Source of the DNA: Deltaproteobacteria bacterium
GTDB lineage: Bacteria > Desulfobacterota > DSM-4660 > Desulfatiglandales > Desulfatiglandaceae
Assembly: GCA_019309145.1 (NCBI GenBank)
Contig: JAFDGR010000011.1
Location: 1 to 36,206 of the forward strand
DNA: 36,206 nucleotides
Direction of reading: 5' to 3'
The translations under genes and the position numbers were made by a program. Position 1 is the first letter of the stretch; each line of letters opens with the position of its first letter. This document shows positions 8,410 to 17,591 of the stretch, piece after piece. Under the pieces are notes generated by a model. The model saw only the letters and a list, made by a program, of their open reading frames with translations. It was not told the origin of the DNA and made no database searches.

Positions 8410-9870
8410 TTACGACTGGCTCGCCAGTTCCTTTTCACCTTTTGCCTTCAATCTATCCAAAGCAGCAAGCGTTTCCGAAGGCAGAGAAGATGCTTGATGC
8501 GCGTCTACCAGCTTCCGGATTTCTTCAGATATTCTCTTGCCCGCATCCTTGGCGCCATCCGCATGCCAGGCATTGTACGTCTGGCGGGTGAAAATATCGG
8601 GTCGCCACAATTCCTTCCGAAAATTCTGAAAGGTGTGCTTCTCCTGCAGATAATTCCCGCCTGGACCGACCTTGGCAATCACGTCCCTCGCTATGGTTTC
8701 TGCATTAATCTCGAGTCCCCGCAAAAACCGCTTGGTCATACCAATGATCTCGTTCCCCAGGACCAGTTGTTCTACAGAACAGACCATGGCACTATCCATG
8801 TAACCGACATCATGGATAAGATTCAGGCCTGCAAGTCCCTGGGCCAGGATACCGAATGCACTCTCGGCTCCTGCCTGGGCATCCACCACTTTAGACTCTG
8901 TTGCACCGGCCAAGCCCCAGGTGGGAAGACCGAAATACTGCGCCATCTCCGCCTGAGCGGCGAGGGCAACGTTCATTTCAGGGGCACTCACCATCATCAG
9001 TCCAAACCGCATATCAAAGATCCCGAAATTGCAGCCTGCACCGACAGGGCAACCGGGATTGCGTAATTGGGCGAGCACCAGCCCCAGAAGACTTTCCGCC
9101 ATTCCCTGAGCGACAGCCCCGGCCATGGTGACGGGTCCGGTTGCACCGGGCTGGATACTGGGCCCGGTCATCTGGGGTAAACCATAGTCTGCTGCCACAA
9201 ACATCCTGTCCACCACTTCGGCCGGAAACACAAGCGGAGATATGGATTCGGGATACAGGACCAGGAACGGCTTTCGCCTGAGTTCATCAAGACCTCCGGC
9301 AATCTCCGCAGCCATTTCATAAACCAGTTCCGCCCCCCGGGCACTATAGGTAAGCAATACCATCGGTTTCACCGTATTAGTGACCGTGGCATAAAACTCA
9401 TGGATGTCCGCGGCAGTGGCCGGTACATCCTGGCAGGACCCCATCGGCATAACCCAGTCAATGTGTTCCAGCGCATCCGCCACCCTGGCCGCCAGCGCAA
9501 GATCATCAACAGTCGTGGGATGCACCTCTCCGGAAAAGGCATCCTTTGTGTTGGGGCTGGCAGTTGAGGTGCCGTAGTAGCTCTTCCGGCCTTCCACTTC
9601 CAGGGCCCGATCCCCGTTCCGATCATAAATGGTCCATCCTTTCGGGGCGGTCGCAATGCATTGCTGCACGATGAACTCGGGAACGTATACTCTATCTCCC
9701 TTGACCATGGCTCCGGCACTCTGAAGCATCTCCCTGGCGCCCTGATGGTAGATTTTGAACCCCACCTTTTCCATAACCTCAAAGACCGCTCGCACAAGCT
9801 CCTGCACCTGGACATCAGTTAACATCCTGAAATGAGGGCTCCGACTCTCGGTCGCATTTGTTTGAATCAT
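8410..9870 (-). CDS. MttB/MtgB-superfamily corrinoid methyltransferase, non-pyrrolysine
   Basis: A 486-residue member of the trimethylamine methyltransferase superfamily (COG5598), TIM-barrel enzymes that move a methyl group from a methylated amine to a corrinoid protein. Family-like stretches include GVGAGCNFGIFD-type residues in the middle and WGLAGATESKVVDAQAG near residue 320. True MttB has an in-frame TAG for pyrrolysine; here the frame has no internal stop, so it belongs to the non-pyrrolysine branch, whose known members act on quaternary amines such as glycine betaine, proline betaine or carnitine. The ATG at 9870 is chosen over the longer 9906 start because GGGAG lies at proper spacing. 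A strong terminator separates it from the importer operon. No corrinoid protein or reductive activase gene is in the window, so a partner must be elsewhere. Confidence 0.88.
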   Translation of the reverse strand: MIQTNATESRSPHFRMLTDVQVQELVRAVFEVMEKVGFKIYHQGAREMLQSAGAMVKGDRVYVPEFIVQQCIATAPKGWTIYDRNGDRALEVEGRKSYYGTSTASPNTKDAFSGEVHPTTVDDLALAARVADALEHIDWVMPMGSCQDVPATAADIHEFYATVTNTVKPMVLLTYSARGAELVYEMAAEIAGGLDELRRKPFLVLYPESISPLVFPAEVVDRMFVAADYGLPQMTGPSIQPGATGPVTMAGAVAQGMAESLLGLVLAQLRNPGCPVGAGCNFGIFDMRFGLMMVSAPEMNVALAAQAEMAQYFGLPTWGLAGATESKVVDAQAGAESAFGILAQGLAGLNLIHDVGYMDSAMVCSVEQLVLGNEIIGMTKRFLRGLEINAETIARDVIAKVGPGGNYLQEKHTFQNFRKELWRPDIFTRQTYNAWHADGAKDAGKRISEEIRKLVDAHQASSLPSETLAALDRLKAKGEKELASQS

Positions 9871-9936
9871 GGTTGCTCTTCTCCCGTTGTTTGCGCATTC
9901 ATCCACGGCAAGCCCGTGGTCTTCTACGAAGACGGA

Positions 9937-9972
9937 TAAAACGGGGGCAGTATCACTCCAGGCTGCCCCCGT
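9937..9972 (-). terminator. Rho-independent terminator after the importer binding-protein gene
   Basis: A perfect 10-bp inverted repeat, ACGGGGGCAG (9941-9950) and CTGCCCCCGT (9963-9972), with a 12-nt loop. Read on the minus strand it is followed by TTTT. It lies just after the stop of the binding-protein gene (9988) and before the methyltransferase start (9870). It should end or attenuate transcription of the oxidoreductase-importer operon, so the methyltransferase would be expressed at a different level or from its own promoter. Confidence 0.85.
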
Positions 9973-9987
9973 CTGTTTCTTATCCTG

Positions 9988-11634
9988 TTAAGCCCATGAC
10001 CAGTCCTGAATGTTCCAGGTGATATCAGTCACATAGGGATTAATCTTGTACCTTTTGAGATTACTCTTCTTACCATACATAAACACGTAAGCGAAGATAG
10101 GCGCAAAGGGGACTTCATCCAGAAGAATATCCTGGATCTTGTGATAGACTTTTTTCCGTTTTTCCATATCGGAAATCATCACACCCTCTTCCAGGAGTTT
10201 GTCCAGCTCCGGATTTTGGTACTGCACATAGTTGGACCCGACACCGTCTTTAACCGGGATCTGCTTGGAATGGCATCGTGCGGTATAATCCGGATCCATG
10301 CCCACGGTCGGTTCCCACCCCACCATGAGCGTATCGAACTGACTCTTGGTAGTGTACTCACCCCATACCACAGAAGCGGGCATGTTCTTAATCTCCATGG
10401 CCACGCCGATCTCCTTCCAGCCTGCCTGAACCATGGCCTCCGCCTGCTCTCTTGCCTTGGACCCGGCGGTGGTGGACATGGAGAACTTGAGTTTGACGCC
10501 GTTTTTCTGCCGGATGCCATCGGATCCTTTCTTCCAGCCTGCCCCCTCAAGCATTTCAACTGCTTTTCCGGGATGGTAGCCCGGATCCTTCAAATTGTGG
10601 TTATAGGCCCAATGTGTGGGGTGCAGATATGACAGGGTCTTCGGTGGGAGGCCGTAGTAGATATCTTTCACCCATTTTTCCTTGTCCACTGCAAGATAGA
10701 GGGCCTGCCGTACAACCTTTTCCTTGAACTGTGGTTTCCCGCAGTTAAAATAGATAAATTCTACCCACGGGGCCGGGGTAACGAGGGCATCCCTCCCGGC
10801 AAGATGACGTGCTTCTTCAAATCGCTCCGGCGGCACCCCGTGCAGGCCGAGCACATCGATTTCTCCTGTCTTGAACTGGGTGTACAGGACGGTCTGATCA
10901 GGGACAAACTTGTGAATCACCGTGTCTATTGCCGGCGCGCCGCGATGATAATCGGGGTTTTTCTTATAAATCATGTGACTCCCGGCTACCCGTTTGACCA
11001 GTTTGTACGGCCCAGTTCCAATGGGATGAGTATTATAGGGAGCGGTGTTGATATCTTTGACCTTGGCGAGGAGATGTTCAGGAACCACATGCATTTTCTG
11101 CCAGGCCCAGACAAACGGGACGAATGGTTTTGAAATATGAATCTCGATATGGTGATCGTCCAGGATACGAAAATCAGAGATCATGTCAAAGCCGGATCGA
11201 GAGCGAATGGCTACCTTGGGATTGATAATCGTCTTGTAAGTAAATTCGACGTCCCTGGCCGTAAAAGGCACACCGTCCTGCCATTTGATTCCTTTTTTAA
11301 GTTCGATTTTCCAGACCTTCCCGTTTTCAGTGATTCCACCGTTTTCCAGGGTCGGCACGCGGGCAGCAAGGTTGGGGATAAAATGGCCTTTTTCGTTCAC
11401 GTCCCACAGGGCATCAAACATGCAGGCCTCGGGGACTTCTTCAGTACCTGAATTCACATAAAGCAAAGGGTTGAATTGAACGGGCTCCTGGGTCATTCCA
11501 ATAATGACATTGTTCTTTTTCTTCGCCCACGCAGGATGGCCCAATCCCACGCCCGCGCCTGCGATGGCCGTTCCTGCCGCCACCATACCGGTAGCCTTGA
11601 TGAATTCCCTTCGTGTCATGCCTCTCTTTTTCAT
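9988..11634 (-). CDS. ABC transporter substrate-binding protein, family 5 (Opp/Dpp-type), Tat-exported
   Basis: A 548-residue periplasmic solute-binding protein of the DppA/OppA family. The N-terminus has a twin-arginine signal (TRREFIK at about 7-13, then a hydrophobic Ala/Gly-rich stretch ending in AWA), so it is exported folded by the Tat route. The mature part has family hallmarks: ITENGKVWKIELKKGIKWQDG near residue 100, a DVEFTYKTI-type motif, and GTGPYKL near 205. The ATG is preceded by AAGGAGG. It is the last gene of the set encoding a complete importer. Family 5 proteins bind di- and oligopeptides but also nickel, sugars and quaternary amines; the neighbouring amine oxidoreductase and methyltransferase suggest an N-methylated amino acid or peptide (inference). 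Confidence 0.93.
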   Translation of the reverse strand: MKKRGMTRREFIKATGMVAAGTAIAGAGVGLGHPAWAKKKNNVIIGMTQEPVQFNPLLYVNSGTEEVPEACMFDALWDVNEKGHFIPNLAARVPTLENGGITENGKVWKIELKKGIKWQDGVPFTARDVEFTYKTIINPKVAIRSRSGFDMISDFRILDDHHIEIHISKPFVPFVWAWQKMHVVPEHLLAKVKDINTAPYNTHPIGTGPYKLVKRVAGSHMIYKKNPDYHRGAPAIDTVIHKFVPDQTVLYTQFKTGEIDVLGLHGVPPERFEEARHLAGRDALVTPAPWVEFIYFNCGKPQFKEKVVRQALYLAVDKEKWVKDIYYGLPPKTLSYLHPTHWAYNHNLKDPGYHPGKAVEMLEGAGWKKGSDGIRQKNGVKLKFSMSTTAGSKAREQAEAMVQAGWKEIGVAMEIKNMPASVVWGEYTTKSQFDTLMVGWEPTVGMDPDYTARCHSKQIPVKDGVGSNYVQYQNPELDKLLEEGVMISDMEKRKKVYHKIQDILLDEVPFAPIFAYVFMYGKKSNLKRYKINPYVTDITWNIQDWSWA

Positions 11635-11724
11635 AATGCCTCCTTTCCAGTCTGCTGCTCATGTTGCCAGAAATTGCACCAGCAGTCGTATGAACTTCCT
11701 GCGGATGCTACCCTCGTGCCGAAC

Positions 11725-11746
11725 GAAAGGTCCGGGAACACCTTTC
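11725..11746 (-). other. Stem-loop between permease and binding-protein genes
   Basis: A perfect 7-bp inverted repeat, GAAAGGT (11725-11731) and ACCTTTC (11740-11746), with an 8-nt loop. It sits in the 135-bp gap between the second permease gene and the binding-protein gene. On the minus-strand transcript a run of Ts precedes it and none follows, so it does not look like a terminator. Such hairpins can protect the downstream binding-protein message, which must be made in excess. Role inferred. Confidence 0.4.
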
Positions 11747-11769
11747 AAAAAAATCCTTCGTTTTAGAGA

Positions 11770-12732
11770 TCACATGCCCACCCTTGGATCAAGGGCATCC
11801 CGCAGGCCATCCCCCAGAAAATTGAAACTCATGACCGTGAGTGTAATCATAACGCCGGGAAATATGGCGAGCCAGGGAGCCAGGTCGAAGTATGATTGGG
11901 CGTTTGTCAGCATATTTCCCCAGCTTGCCAGAGGTGGCTGAATGCCATAACCCAGGAAGCTGATATACGACTCCATAAGAACGGCATTTGCGACATTCAG
12001 GGTGGCTGAAACAAGAACAGGAGAGATCGCATTCGGCAGGAGTTCTTTCAACATGATTCTTCTCCCGGACGCACCCAGCGCGAATGCCGCCTGCACAAAT
12101 TCCTGTTCCTTGATGTACTGGATTTGGGCCCGAATAATCCGGGCCACCTCCATCCACGAGGTAAGACCGATAATGAGGGCAATGGAAACCACTGTGGGCG
12201 TGATAAACGCAGCCAGAACCAGCAACAGGAACACCTGGGGGAAACAGAGAACAGTATCTGTAAAGCGCATCAGGATATTATCCACCCTGCCGCCATAAAA
12301 GCCGGCGATCACCCCAATAGCAAGACCGGTAACGATCGTGGCGAACATGGCAGCCATACCCACTACCAGGCTTATTCTCCCGCCGTGAAGCAAGCGGCTC
12401 AGCAGATCACGCCCCACTTCATCGGTACCAAGGACAAATTGTGCATTCGAAAAAGGAGGGATAAAGCGAAGTTTTGTATCGAGCGCCAGCGGGTCGTGAG
12501 GCGCCACAACATCCGCGAATAACGCCAGCAAGAGAAGCAGGATAACGACACAACCACCGGCAACAGCAAGCCGGTGCTGGAGAAACCGGCGCAAGATGCG
12601 CCGAACCTGCGTCTCATAATAATGGGACGAAGCGTCCGGGAAAACCTCGCAGGGATCTCCCAGGGACGTTGCGCCTTCCATGGCTTCACTTTGACCAGGC
12701 CCAATATCAGCAATGCTCTTCTTGCCCATCAT
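11770..12732 (-). CDS. ABC transporter permease, Opp/Dpp C-type
   Basis: A 320-residue inner-membrane permease of the DppC/OppC family. It has an N-terminal cytoplasmic stretch, a first membrane helix around LAVAGGCVVILLLLLALFA, and further helices towards the C-terminus. The EAA-type cytoplasmic loop that docks the ATPase is visible as FVQAAFALGASGRRIMLKELLP (about 215-235). GTDEVGRDLLSRLLHGGRISL near residue 105 is the usual C-type permease signature. Its ATG overlaps the stop of the B-type permease gene by 4 bp, so the two are translationally coupled and should form the heterodimeric channel. Confidence 0.93.
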   Translation of the reverse strand: MMGKKSIADIGPGQSEAMEGATSLGDPCEVFPDASSHYYETQVRRILRRFLQHRLAVAGGCVVILLLLLALFADVVAPHDPLALDTKLRFIPPFSNAQFVLGTDEVGRDLLSRLLHGGRISLVVGMAAMFATIVTGLAIGVIAGFYGGRVDNILMRFTDTVLCFPQVFLLLVLAAFITPTVVSIALIIGLTSWMEVARIIRAQIQYIKEQEFVQAAFALGASGRRIMLKELLPNAISPVLVSATLNVANAVLMESYISFLGYGIQPPLASWGNMLTNAQSYFDLAPWLAIFPGVMITLTVMSFNFLGDGLRDALDPRVGM

Positions 12733-13682
12733 TCCAATCTCAATCTCGGATCGATCATTGCATTGATCACGTCAGCGAACAAATTTCCGATGATAACGGC
12801 CATGGCTGTTATCATGATCATCCCCATCAGAACAGGATATTCTTTCATGGTAAGGGCGTCGACGAAAAGCCGTCCCATACCAGGCCAGCCGAATATTGTC
12901 TCCGTTACAAGTGCCCCTGAAAAAAGCCAGGGCAATTGAATACCAGCCAGCGTAACGAGTGGTGCAAGTGCATTGGGAAAAGCATGACGAAAGAGAATCC
13001 TGCGGCCTGAGAGGCCCTTTGAGCGGGCCGTCCGTATGTAATCCTGGTTAATAACTTCGAGGAAACTGGACCGGGTATAACGACTCCATTGGGCCACCAG
13101 CACAAGGGCCAACACCACGGCAGGAAGAATAAGATGCGTGAGTAAATCAAGTATTCCCTCTTCTCCTCCCAGGGTAAACATCCCTCCTGAGGGGAGCCAG
13201 CCAAGTTTCAAGGAAAAAAGAAAAATAGTCATCAAGCCAAACCAGAATGTCGGGAAAGAAAGGGCCACCATTGCTCCCGTCGTGGCAAGATAGTCAAAAA
13301 CAGAGTAACGCCTGACGGCGCCAAGGATGCCGATCAACATACCTATTATCACGGCAAGAGACATCCCTGAACCCATCAGGATGAAGGTTGCAGGAACCCG
13401 CTCCAGGATCACATTCAGAACCGGCCTCCCCCCGAAAAAGGTGTAGCCCCAGTTGCCGGTAAACATGCCATAGGCCCATTTGAAATACTGGATATACATG
13501 GGCTGATCCAGTCCGAATATCTGTTTTATGCGCGCGATATCCTGTGCCGTAATGGTTGGATTGAGGGTGTACACCGCCAGAGGCCCGCCAGGAGCCAAGT
13601 GCATCATGGCAAAACCGATAATTGAAACCCCGATCAGGAGTGGAATGGCCTGGACGAGCCTTTTCAGGATAAATTGAAACAC
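12729..13682 (-). CDS. ABC transporter permease, Opp/Dpp B-type
   Basis: A 317-residue inner-membrane permease of the DppB/OppB family, starting at GTG with GGGGAG seven bases upstream. The first helix (FILKRLVQAIPLLIGVSIIGF) and the DLDQP-like segment FGLDQPMYIQYFKW are typical of B-type subunits. The EAA loop appears as DYIRTARSKGLSGRRILFRHAFPNAL (about 215-240). About six membrane segments are visible. It partners the overlapping C-type permease. Confidence 0.93.
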   Translation of the reverse strand: MFQFILKRLVQAIPLLIGVSIIGFAMMHLAPGGPLAVYTLNPTITAQDIARIKQIFGLDQPMYIQYFKWAYGMFTGNWGYTFFGGRPVLNVILERVPATFILMGSGMSLAVIIGMLIGILGAVRRYSVFDYLATTGAMVALSFPTFWFGLMTIFLFSLKLGWLPSGGMFTLGGEEGILDLLTHLILPAVVLALVLVAQWSRYTRSSFLEVINQDYIRTARSKGLSGRRILFRHAFPNALAPLVTLAGIQLPWLFSGALVTETIFGWPGMGRLFVDALTMKEYPVLMGMIMITAMAVIIGNLFADVINAMIDPRLRLE

Positions 13683-13704
13683 TGTTTATCTCCCCTTGTC
13701 GGAG

Positions 13705-14706
13705 TCAATATGCCGATTCATTCCATTCATCCTCATAAAGATGACACGCAACCAAGTGGTCTTCATCTACGATCCTGAATTCCGGTTCTCTCTTATCGCA
13801 GGGCTCAAATCGCCGGGGGCACCGGGGATGGAAACGGCAGCCTGAAGGCGGCCGGATCGGTAAAGGGACATCCCCTTCCAGGATTATTCGTTTCCGCTTA
13901 TGCTCAGGATCAGGTACCGGAACGGCAGAAAGCAAGGCCGAAGTGTACGGATGCAGCGGATGTCTATAGAGCTCGCTCCTGGGTGCTGTCTCTACAATCT
14001 TTCCCAAATACATTACTGCGATTCTGTCTGCTATGTGATGGATAACGCTTAGATCATGGCTGATCATGATATAAGTCAAACCCAGTTCTTCCTGAAGGTC
14101 TTCAAAAAGATTTATGACTTGTGCCTGAATGGAAACATCAAGGGCTGAAACCGGCTCATCGCCCACGATCAATTTTGGATTGACCGCAAGCGCGCGGGCT
14201 ATCCCTATTCTCTGACGCTGTCCCCCCGAGAATTCGTGCGGATAACGCCGCATGGCGGAAGCGGAAAGCCCAACCTTCTCCAGCAAATCTGCGATCCGGT
14301 CTTCCTTCTCCCCCTGTTCAACCAAGCCATGGATTTCCAAAGGTGCGGCAATGATCGTGCCCACCGTATGCCTTGGATTTAATGATGAAAAAGGATCCTG
14401 GAAAATAATCTGCATTTCACGACGAAGATCTTTCATCTGCTTCCGGTCATACGAAGTTATGTCCTTTCCATTATAGTAAATTGATCCACCGGTTGGTTCA
14501 ATCAGCTTCAATATGGTCTTTCCGGCTGTTGTCTTCCCGCAACCACTCTCCCCCACCAGACCCAGGGTTTCACCTCTCATGACCTGAAGGTTTATTCCGT
14601 CAACAGCATGAACATTGGCGATCACCCGTGAAAAAAATCCTTTCTTGACGGGAAAATATTTCACCAGATGGTCCACTTCAAGCAATGGCTCAGACCTTTG
14701 CCCCAT
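13705..14706 (-). CDS. ABC transporter ATP-binding protein, Opp/Dpp F-type
   Basis: A 333-residue ATPase that powers the importer. Seen: Walker [10 protein letters not shown], signature [15 protein letters not shown], Walker [13 protein letters not shown], and the His switch [10 protein letters not shown]. The C-terminal extension has the oligopeptide-ATPase cysteine pattern ([15 protein letters not shown], then CHLYE), which in several family members binds an iron-sulfur cluster. The ATG has GGAGG nine bases upstream and lies 4 bp after the D-type ATPase stop. Together the two ATPases form the asymmetric nucleotide-binding pair. Confidence 0.94.
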   Translation of the reverse strand: MGQRSEPLLEVDHLVKYFPVKKGFFSRVIANVHAVDGINLQVMRGETLGLVGESGCGKTTAGKTILKLIEPTGGSIYYNGKDITSYDRKQMKDLRREMQIIFQDPFSSLNPRHTVGTIIAAPLEIHGLVEQGEKEDRIADLLEKVGLSASAMRRYPHEFSGGQRQRIGIARALAVNPKLIVGDEPVSALDVSIQAQVINLFEDLQEELGLTYIMISHDLSVIHHIADRIAVMYLGKIVETAPRSELYRHPLHPYTSALLSAVPVPDPEHKRKRIILEGDVPLPIRPPSGCRFHPRCPRRFEPCDKREPEFRIVDEDHLVACHLYEDEWNESAY

Positions 14707-14710
14707 CCCT

Positions 14711-15724
14711 TTAGACCTCCCTGCAGGCTACCATGTGCCCATTTTCTATTGACCGAAGCTCAGGCATTTTTTCCCGGCATTTCGGTTGGGCAATGGGACA
14801 TCGATCAAAAAACGAACAGCCCGAAGGCAGGAAACACAAATTGGGTACCTGTCCCGGAATCTCCGTCAGACGCGGTTGCCGTTCCTCATCATTGATTTTG
14901 GGAATTGATCGGAGCAGGCCCTGGGTATAAGGGTGGAGAGGTTTTCTGAAGATGGTCTTGACGTCGGATTTTTCGACGATTTTCCCCGCATACATGACCG
15001 CAACCTGGTGAGCCATCTCGGCGATAATCCCCAGGTCATGAGAAATTAACAGGATACTTGTTCCCAGATTTTTCTGCAAATCAAGCATCAGGTCCAGGAT
15101 CTGCGCCTGGATCGTTACATCCAGCGCCGTGGTGGGTTCATCCGCGATAAGGACCTTCGGGTTACAGGCCACCGCCATGGCAATCATCACACGCTGGCGC
15201 ATCCCCCCGGAAAGCTGATGGGGATATTCATCCGCCCGCCGTTCAGGGTCCGGGATGCCCACCATATCCAGCAGTTCAATTGTTCTCTCACGCGCTGCCG
15301 CCCTGTTCATCTGGTAATGGTTTGTCAGTACTTCTTCGATTTGAAACCCTATGGACATAATGGGGTTCAAGGAAGTCATGGGCTCCTGGAAAACCATGGA
15401 GATTTCCCTTCCCCTGATCCCCTGCATTTCTTTTTCACCGGCCTTCAGTAAATCCTTCCCGTCAAAAAGAATCTCTCCTCCCCGGTATTCGGCCGGCGGC
15501 ACATCGAGAAGCTTCAGGATCGACAAAGAGGACACGGTCTTTCCACAACCACTTTCACCAACCAATCCCAGGGTTTCCCCTTTTCCCAGCTGGAAGGAAA
15601 TCCCATCCACGGCCTTGGCCACACCCTCTCTCACGTGGAAATAGGTGCGAAGATTCCTGATATCCAGGAGCACATCATCCGATGAGTTCGTAAGCACATG
15701 AGAATGGACTTCAAGCGATTTCAA
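14711..15724 (-). CDS. ABC transporter ATP-binding protein, Opp/Dpp D-type
   Basis: A 337-residue ATPase. Seen: Walker [10 protein letters not shown], signature [15 protein letters not shown], Walker [13 protein letters not shown], switch ISHDLG, and a C-terminal cysteine-bearing oligopeptide extension ([15 protein letters not shown]). The given start is a TTG without a close ribosome binding site; an in-frame GTG at codon 10 is an alternative, so the first residues are uncertain. The gene follows the amine oxidoreductase stop by about 65 bp on the same strand, which places importer and oxidoreductase in one operon. Confidence 0.92.
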   Translation of the reverse strand: MKSLEVHSHVLTNSSDDVLLDIRNLRTYFHVREGVAKAVDGISFQLGKGETLGLVGESGCGKTVSSLSILKLLDVPPAEYRGGEILFDGKDLLKAGEKEMQGIRGREISMVFQEPMTSLNPIMSIGFQIEEVLTNHYQMNRAAARERTIELLDMVGIPDPERRADEYPHQLSGGMRQRVMIAMAVACNPKVLIADEPTTALDVTIQAQILDLMLDLQKNLGTSILLISHDLGIIAEMAHQVAVMYAGKIVEKSDVKTIFRKPLHPYTQGLLRSIPKINDEERQPRLTEIPGQVPNLCFLPSGCSFFDRCPIAQPKCREKMPELRSIENGHMVACREV

Positions 15725-15789
15725 AATGTTTCGTACACCTCACTCATAACAAGGCATGAAACGTGCCGCTCCAGGCCGCGCCGGTTTTC

Positions 15790-17094
15790 CTACCCAATGA
15801 CTGAGAAACTTGAATCCGGGTTGACTTCCCTCAAACGACTGAAAAATCCAATGTTGCATTCCCATCCGGTATGCTGCATCACGAACGTCACCGGATCGGC
15901 ATCATGATCATGCCCTCCTTCCACCTTTTCGATCAACTCAGCCATCAGGACTCCTGCCACAGGTGCGTTCTTGTATTGATTCCCCGAACTCCCCACCGCC
16001 ATATAGAACCCCGGGAGATCGGATGTATCATAGATGGGAATCCAGTCAGTACTCACGTCATAAAGATCGACCACTCCCTGTGGTTTGTTCGGAATAGGGA
16101 GGCCATGAATACGCTGGCCTTCACGCATGGCTTGAGTCGTCCACTGATCGGTGAATCCCCTGTTGAAATCATCGGGATCAACCCATTCACGCGGATCACA
16201 TTCCGGGTCCTCACTGCCGATCAGCACATGATTTCCCACCTCGGGCCGGGAATAGCAGCCGATATCACCATCAGAAATAATCGTGCCGTCTTTTTCATAA
16301 TCAAAGCCCTCTGGTGAAGGGACGTGACAGACCTCCGCCCGCAGTGCTTTCGTCTTTATGTTCATACCCTCTTCAACCCCTGCCATGCGATTTATCAGGT
16401 ACGAATGCGGACCGGCCACGTTGACTACAATAGGTGCCCCAAACTCGGAACCGTCTTTCAGCTTCACACCGGATACATGATTCCCGCTCTTCACTATTCC
16501 TGCAACCTCTGTGTTAAACAGGAACTCCCCTCCATTTGCCTCCGCAGCCACTTGAACATTATGGGTTGACAATTGTGGATCGGTCACATAGCCGGACTCA
16601 GGAACAAAAATTGCTCCTTCGATGGCATCTCCGGTTGGTTTTCCGAAGGCAGGGTCTCCCAAAAGCTTCGGGGGAAAAAACTTTTTTGTATTGAGAATGG
16701 GCATCCTTTCCCGGATTTCCTCCGGGCCAAGTTCCTCGTACGGAACACCGAGCTTATCAAGGCTGGCCATGACCATTTTTAAATTCTTGTTGATTGGTGT
16801 CTTGATGACGAGACAACCGGTGTTGATATACCGGGCCATTCCGGCCTCATCTTCCACACCAAGATAGTTTGCCCAATCAACCCAGTAAAAATATCCTTCC
16901 CGGGCCATTGCCACCCCATCCGGGGTAGAATAGTGCAGCCTGATTATAGCACACGAGTTTGAAGTCGATCCATATCCCGCTGCCGGGAGCTTATCAATGT
17001 TGAGTGTCTTATATCCCTTTTTCGCCAGCTCAAAGGCAACGCAACAACCGATGATGCCGGCACCGATAATAATAGCGTCATAGTTTTTTTCCAT
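15790..17094 (-). CDS. FAD-dependent amine oxidoreductase (DAO family, sarcosine/dimethylglycine-dehydrogenase-like)
   Basis: A 434-residue flavoprotein of the D-amino-acid oxidase/sarcosine oxidase beta group, which oxidises C-N bonds of secondary or tertiary amino acids. The N-terminal Rossmann motif IIIGAGIIGCCVAFELA (GxGxxG at residues 11-16) and GSTSNSCAIIRLHYS, the counterpart of the GGTTRxAGIIR motif of sarcosine oxidase beta, are clear. The frame is open to 17193, but the ATG at 17094 has GAGGAG upstream and starts right at the nucleotide-binding fold. It leads the importer operon and is divergent from the GntR regulator. A fitting job is oxidation of a partly demethylated amine after import (inference). 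Length is normal, and the TAG stop follows a complete domain. Confidence 0.9.
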   Translation of the reverse strand: MEKNYDAIIIGAGIIGCCVAFELAKKGYKTLNIDKLPAAGYGSTSNSCAIIRLHYSTPDGVAMAREGYFYWVDWANYLGVEDEAGMARYINTGCLVIKTPINKNLKMVMASLDKLGVPYEELGPEEIRERMPILNTKKFFPPKLLGDPAFGKPTGDAIEGAIFVPESGYVTDPQLSTHNVQVAAEANGGEFLFNTEVAGIVKSGNHVSGVKLKDGSEFGAPIVVNVAGPHSYLINRMAGVEEGMNIKTKALRAEVCHVPSPEGFDYEKDGTIISDGDIGCYSRPEVGNHVLIGSEDPECDPREWVDPDDFNRGFTDQWTTQAMREGQRIHGLPIPNKPQGVVDLYDVSTDWIPIYDTSDLPGFYMAVGSSGNQYKNAPVAGVLMAELIEKVEGGHDHDADPVTFVMQHTGWECNIGFFSRLREVNPDSSFSVIG

Positions 17095-17401
17095 CGCGAT
17101 CTCCTCATAGAAGTTAAATGGTGCCATTCGTGAACAAGGAAACGTATTTCTCAAGGGGGCGTAACAAAAAAACAACCAAGAAGAACAATGCAAAGACTGA
17201 CAGATTTACAAAAGGTCACGGAATATCCTTTTCCGGCATTCCCGCTGATGCGGCAATCCGGTGATTTGAAATTGTTGCCTACTTGCGCGACCGTTTTTTA
17301 TAGAATAGCCTACCAGGCTTTGAACACAAGCGATTCAAATTCATAAATTTCCGTCAGGCATAAGAAAGAGGCTTTCGGAAGAAATGATTAACATTATTTA
17401 C

Positions 17402-17445
17402 GCGGCACTGAATCATTAAATCATTTTATATATTAAATGTGCCGC
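17402..17445. repeat. Inverted repeat GCGGCAC-N30-GTGCCGC, candidate operator
   Basis: Two perfect 7-bp arms separated by 30 bp of AT-rich sequence in the middle of the divergent region. No T-run follows either arm and both neighbouring genes start, not end, here, so a terminator is unlikely. A regulator binding two half-sites or looping the promoter would fit. Confidence 0.4.
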
Positions 17446-17493
17446 TCAAAGATTGTCAAGACAAAAGTCAGGAGATCATGCAACAGGAGAAAA

Positions 17494-17532
17494 TTGACAT
17501 TGACAGAAACCACAAAAGATTATATTTATAAT
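17494..17532 (+). promoter_or_regulatory. Candidate promoter of the GntR regulator gene
   Basis: A tandem TTGACATTGACA (17494-17505) supplies a perfect -35. A TA-rich block (17521-17532, containing TATATT and TATAAT) supplies possible -10 hexamers, but the perfect TATAAT is 21 bp from the nearer TTGACA, so exact pairing is uncertain. It lies 60-100 bp before the TTG start at 17592. Confidence 0.4.
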
Positions 17533-17591
17533 TTATTAGTATTTCCTCAAGGTTCCGCAACCTTCAGCATTCAGACAAAAGGAAAGATGCA

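Larger units (their letters stand above)
17095..17591. promoter_or_regulatory. 497-bp divergent control region between the oxidoreductase operon and the GntR regulator
   Basis: An AT-rich non-coding region holding both sets of 5' signals. It contains a perfect 7-bp inverted repeat AATGATT (17382-17388) / AATCATT (17411-17417) and a second one, GCGGCAC (17402-17408) / GTGCCGC (17439-17445), flanking a 30-bp AT-only core. Two head-to-tail TTGACA hexamers are at 17494-17505. No tRNA or small open frame with a convincing ribosome binding site was seen. The repeats are candidate operators for the adjacent regulator. Confidence 0.55.

Noticed and set aside
8410-9870. Pyrrolysine codon in the MttB-family gene
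   Set aside because: The frame has no internal TAG, so this is the non-pyrrolysine branch.
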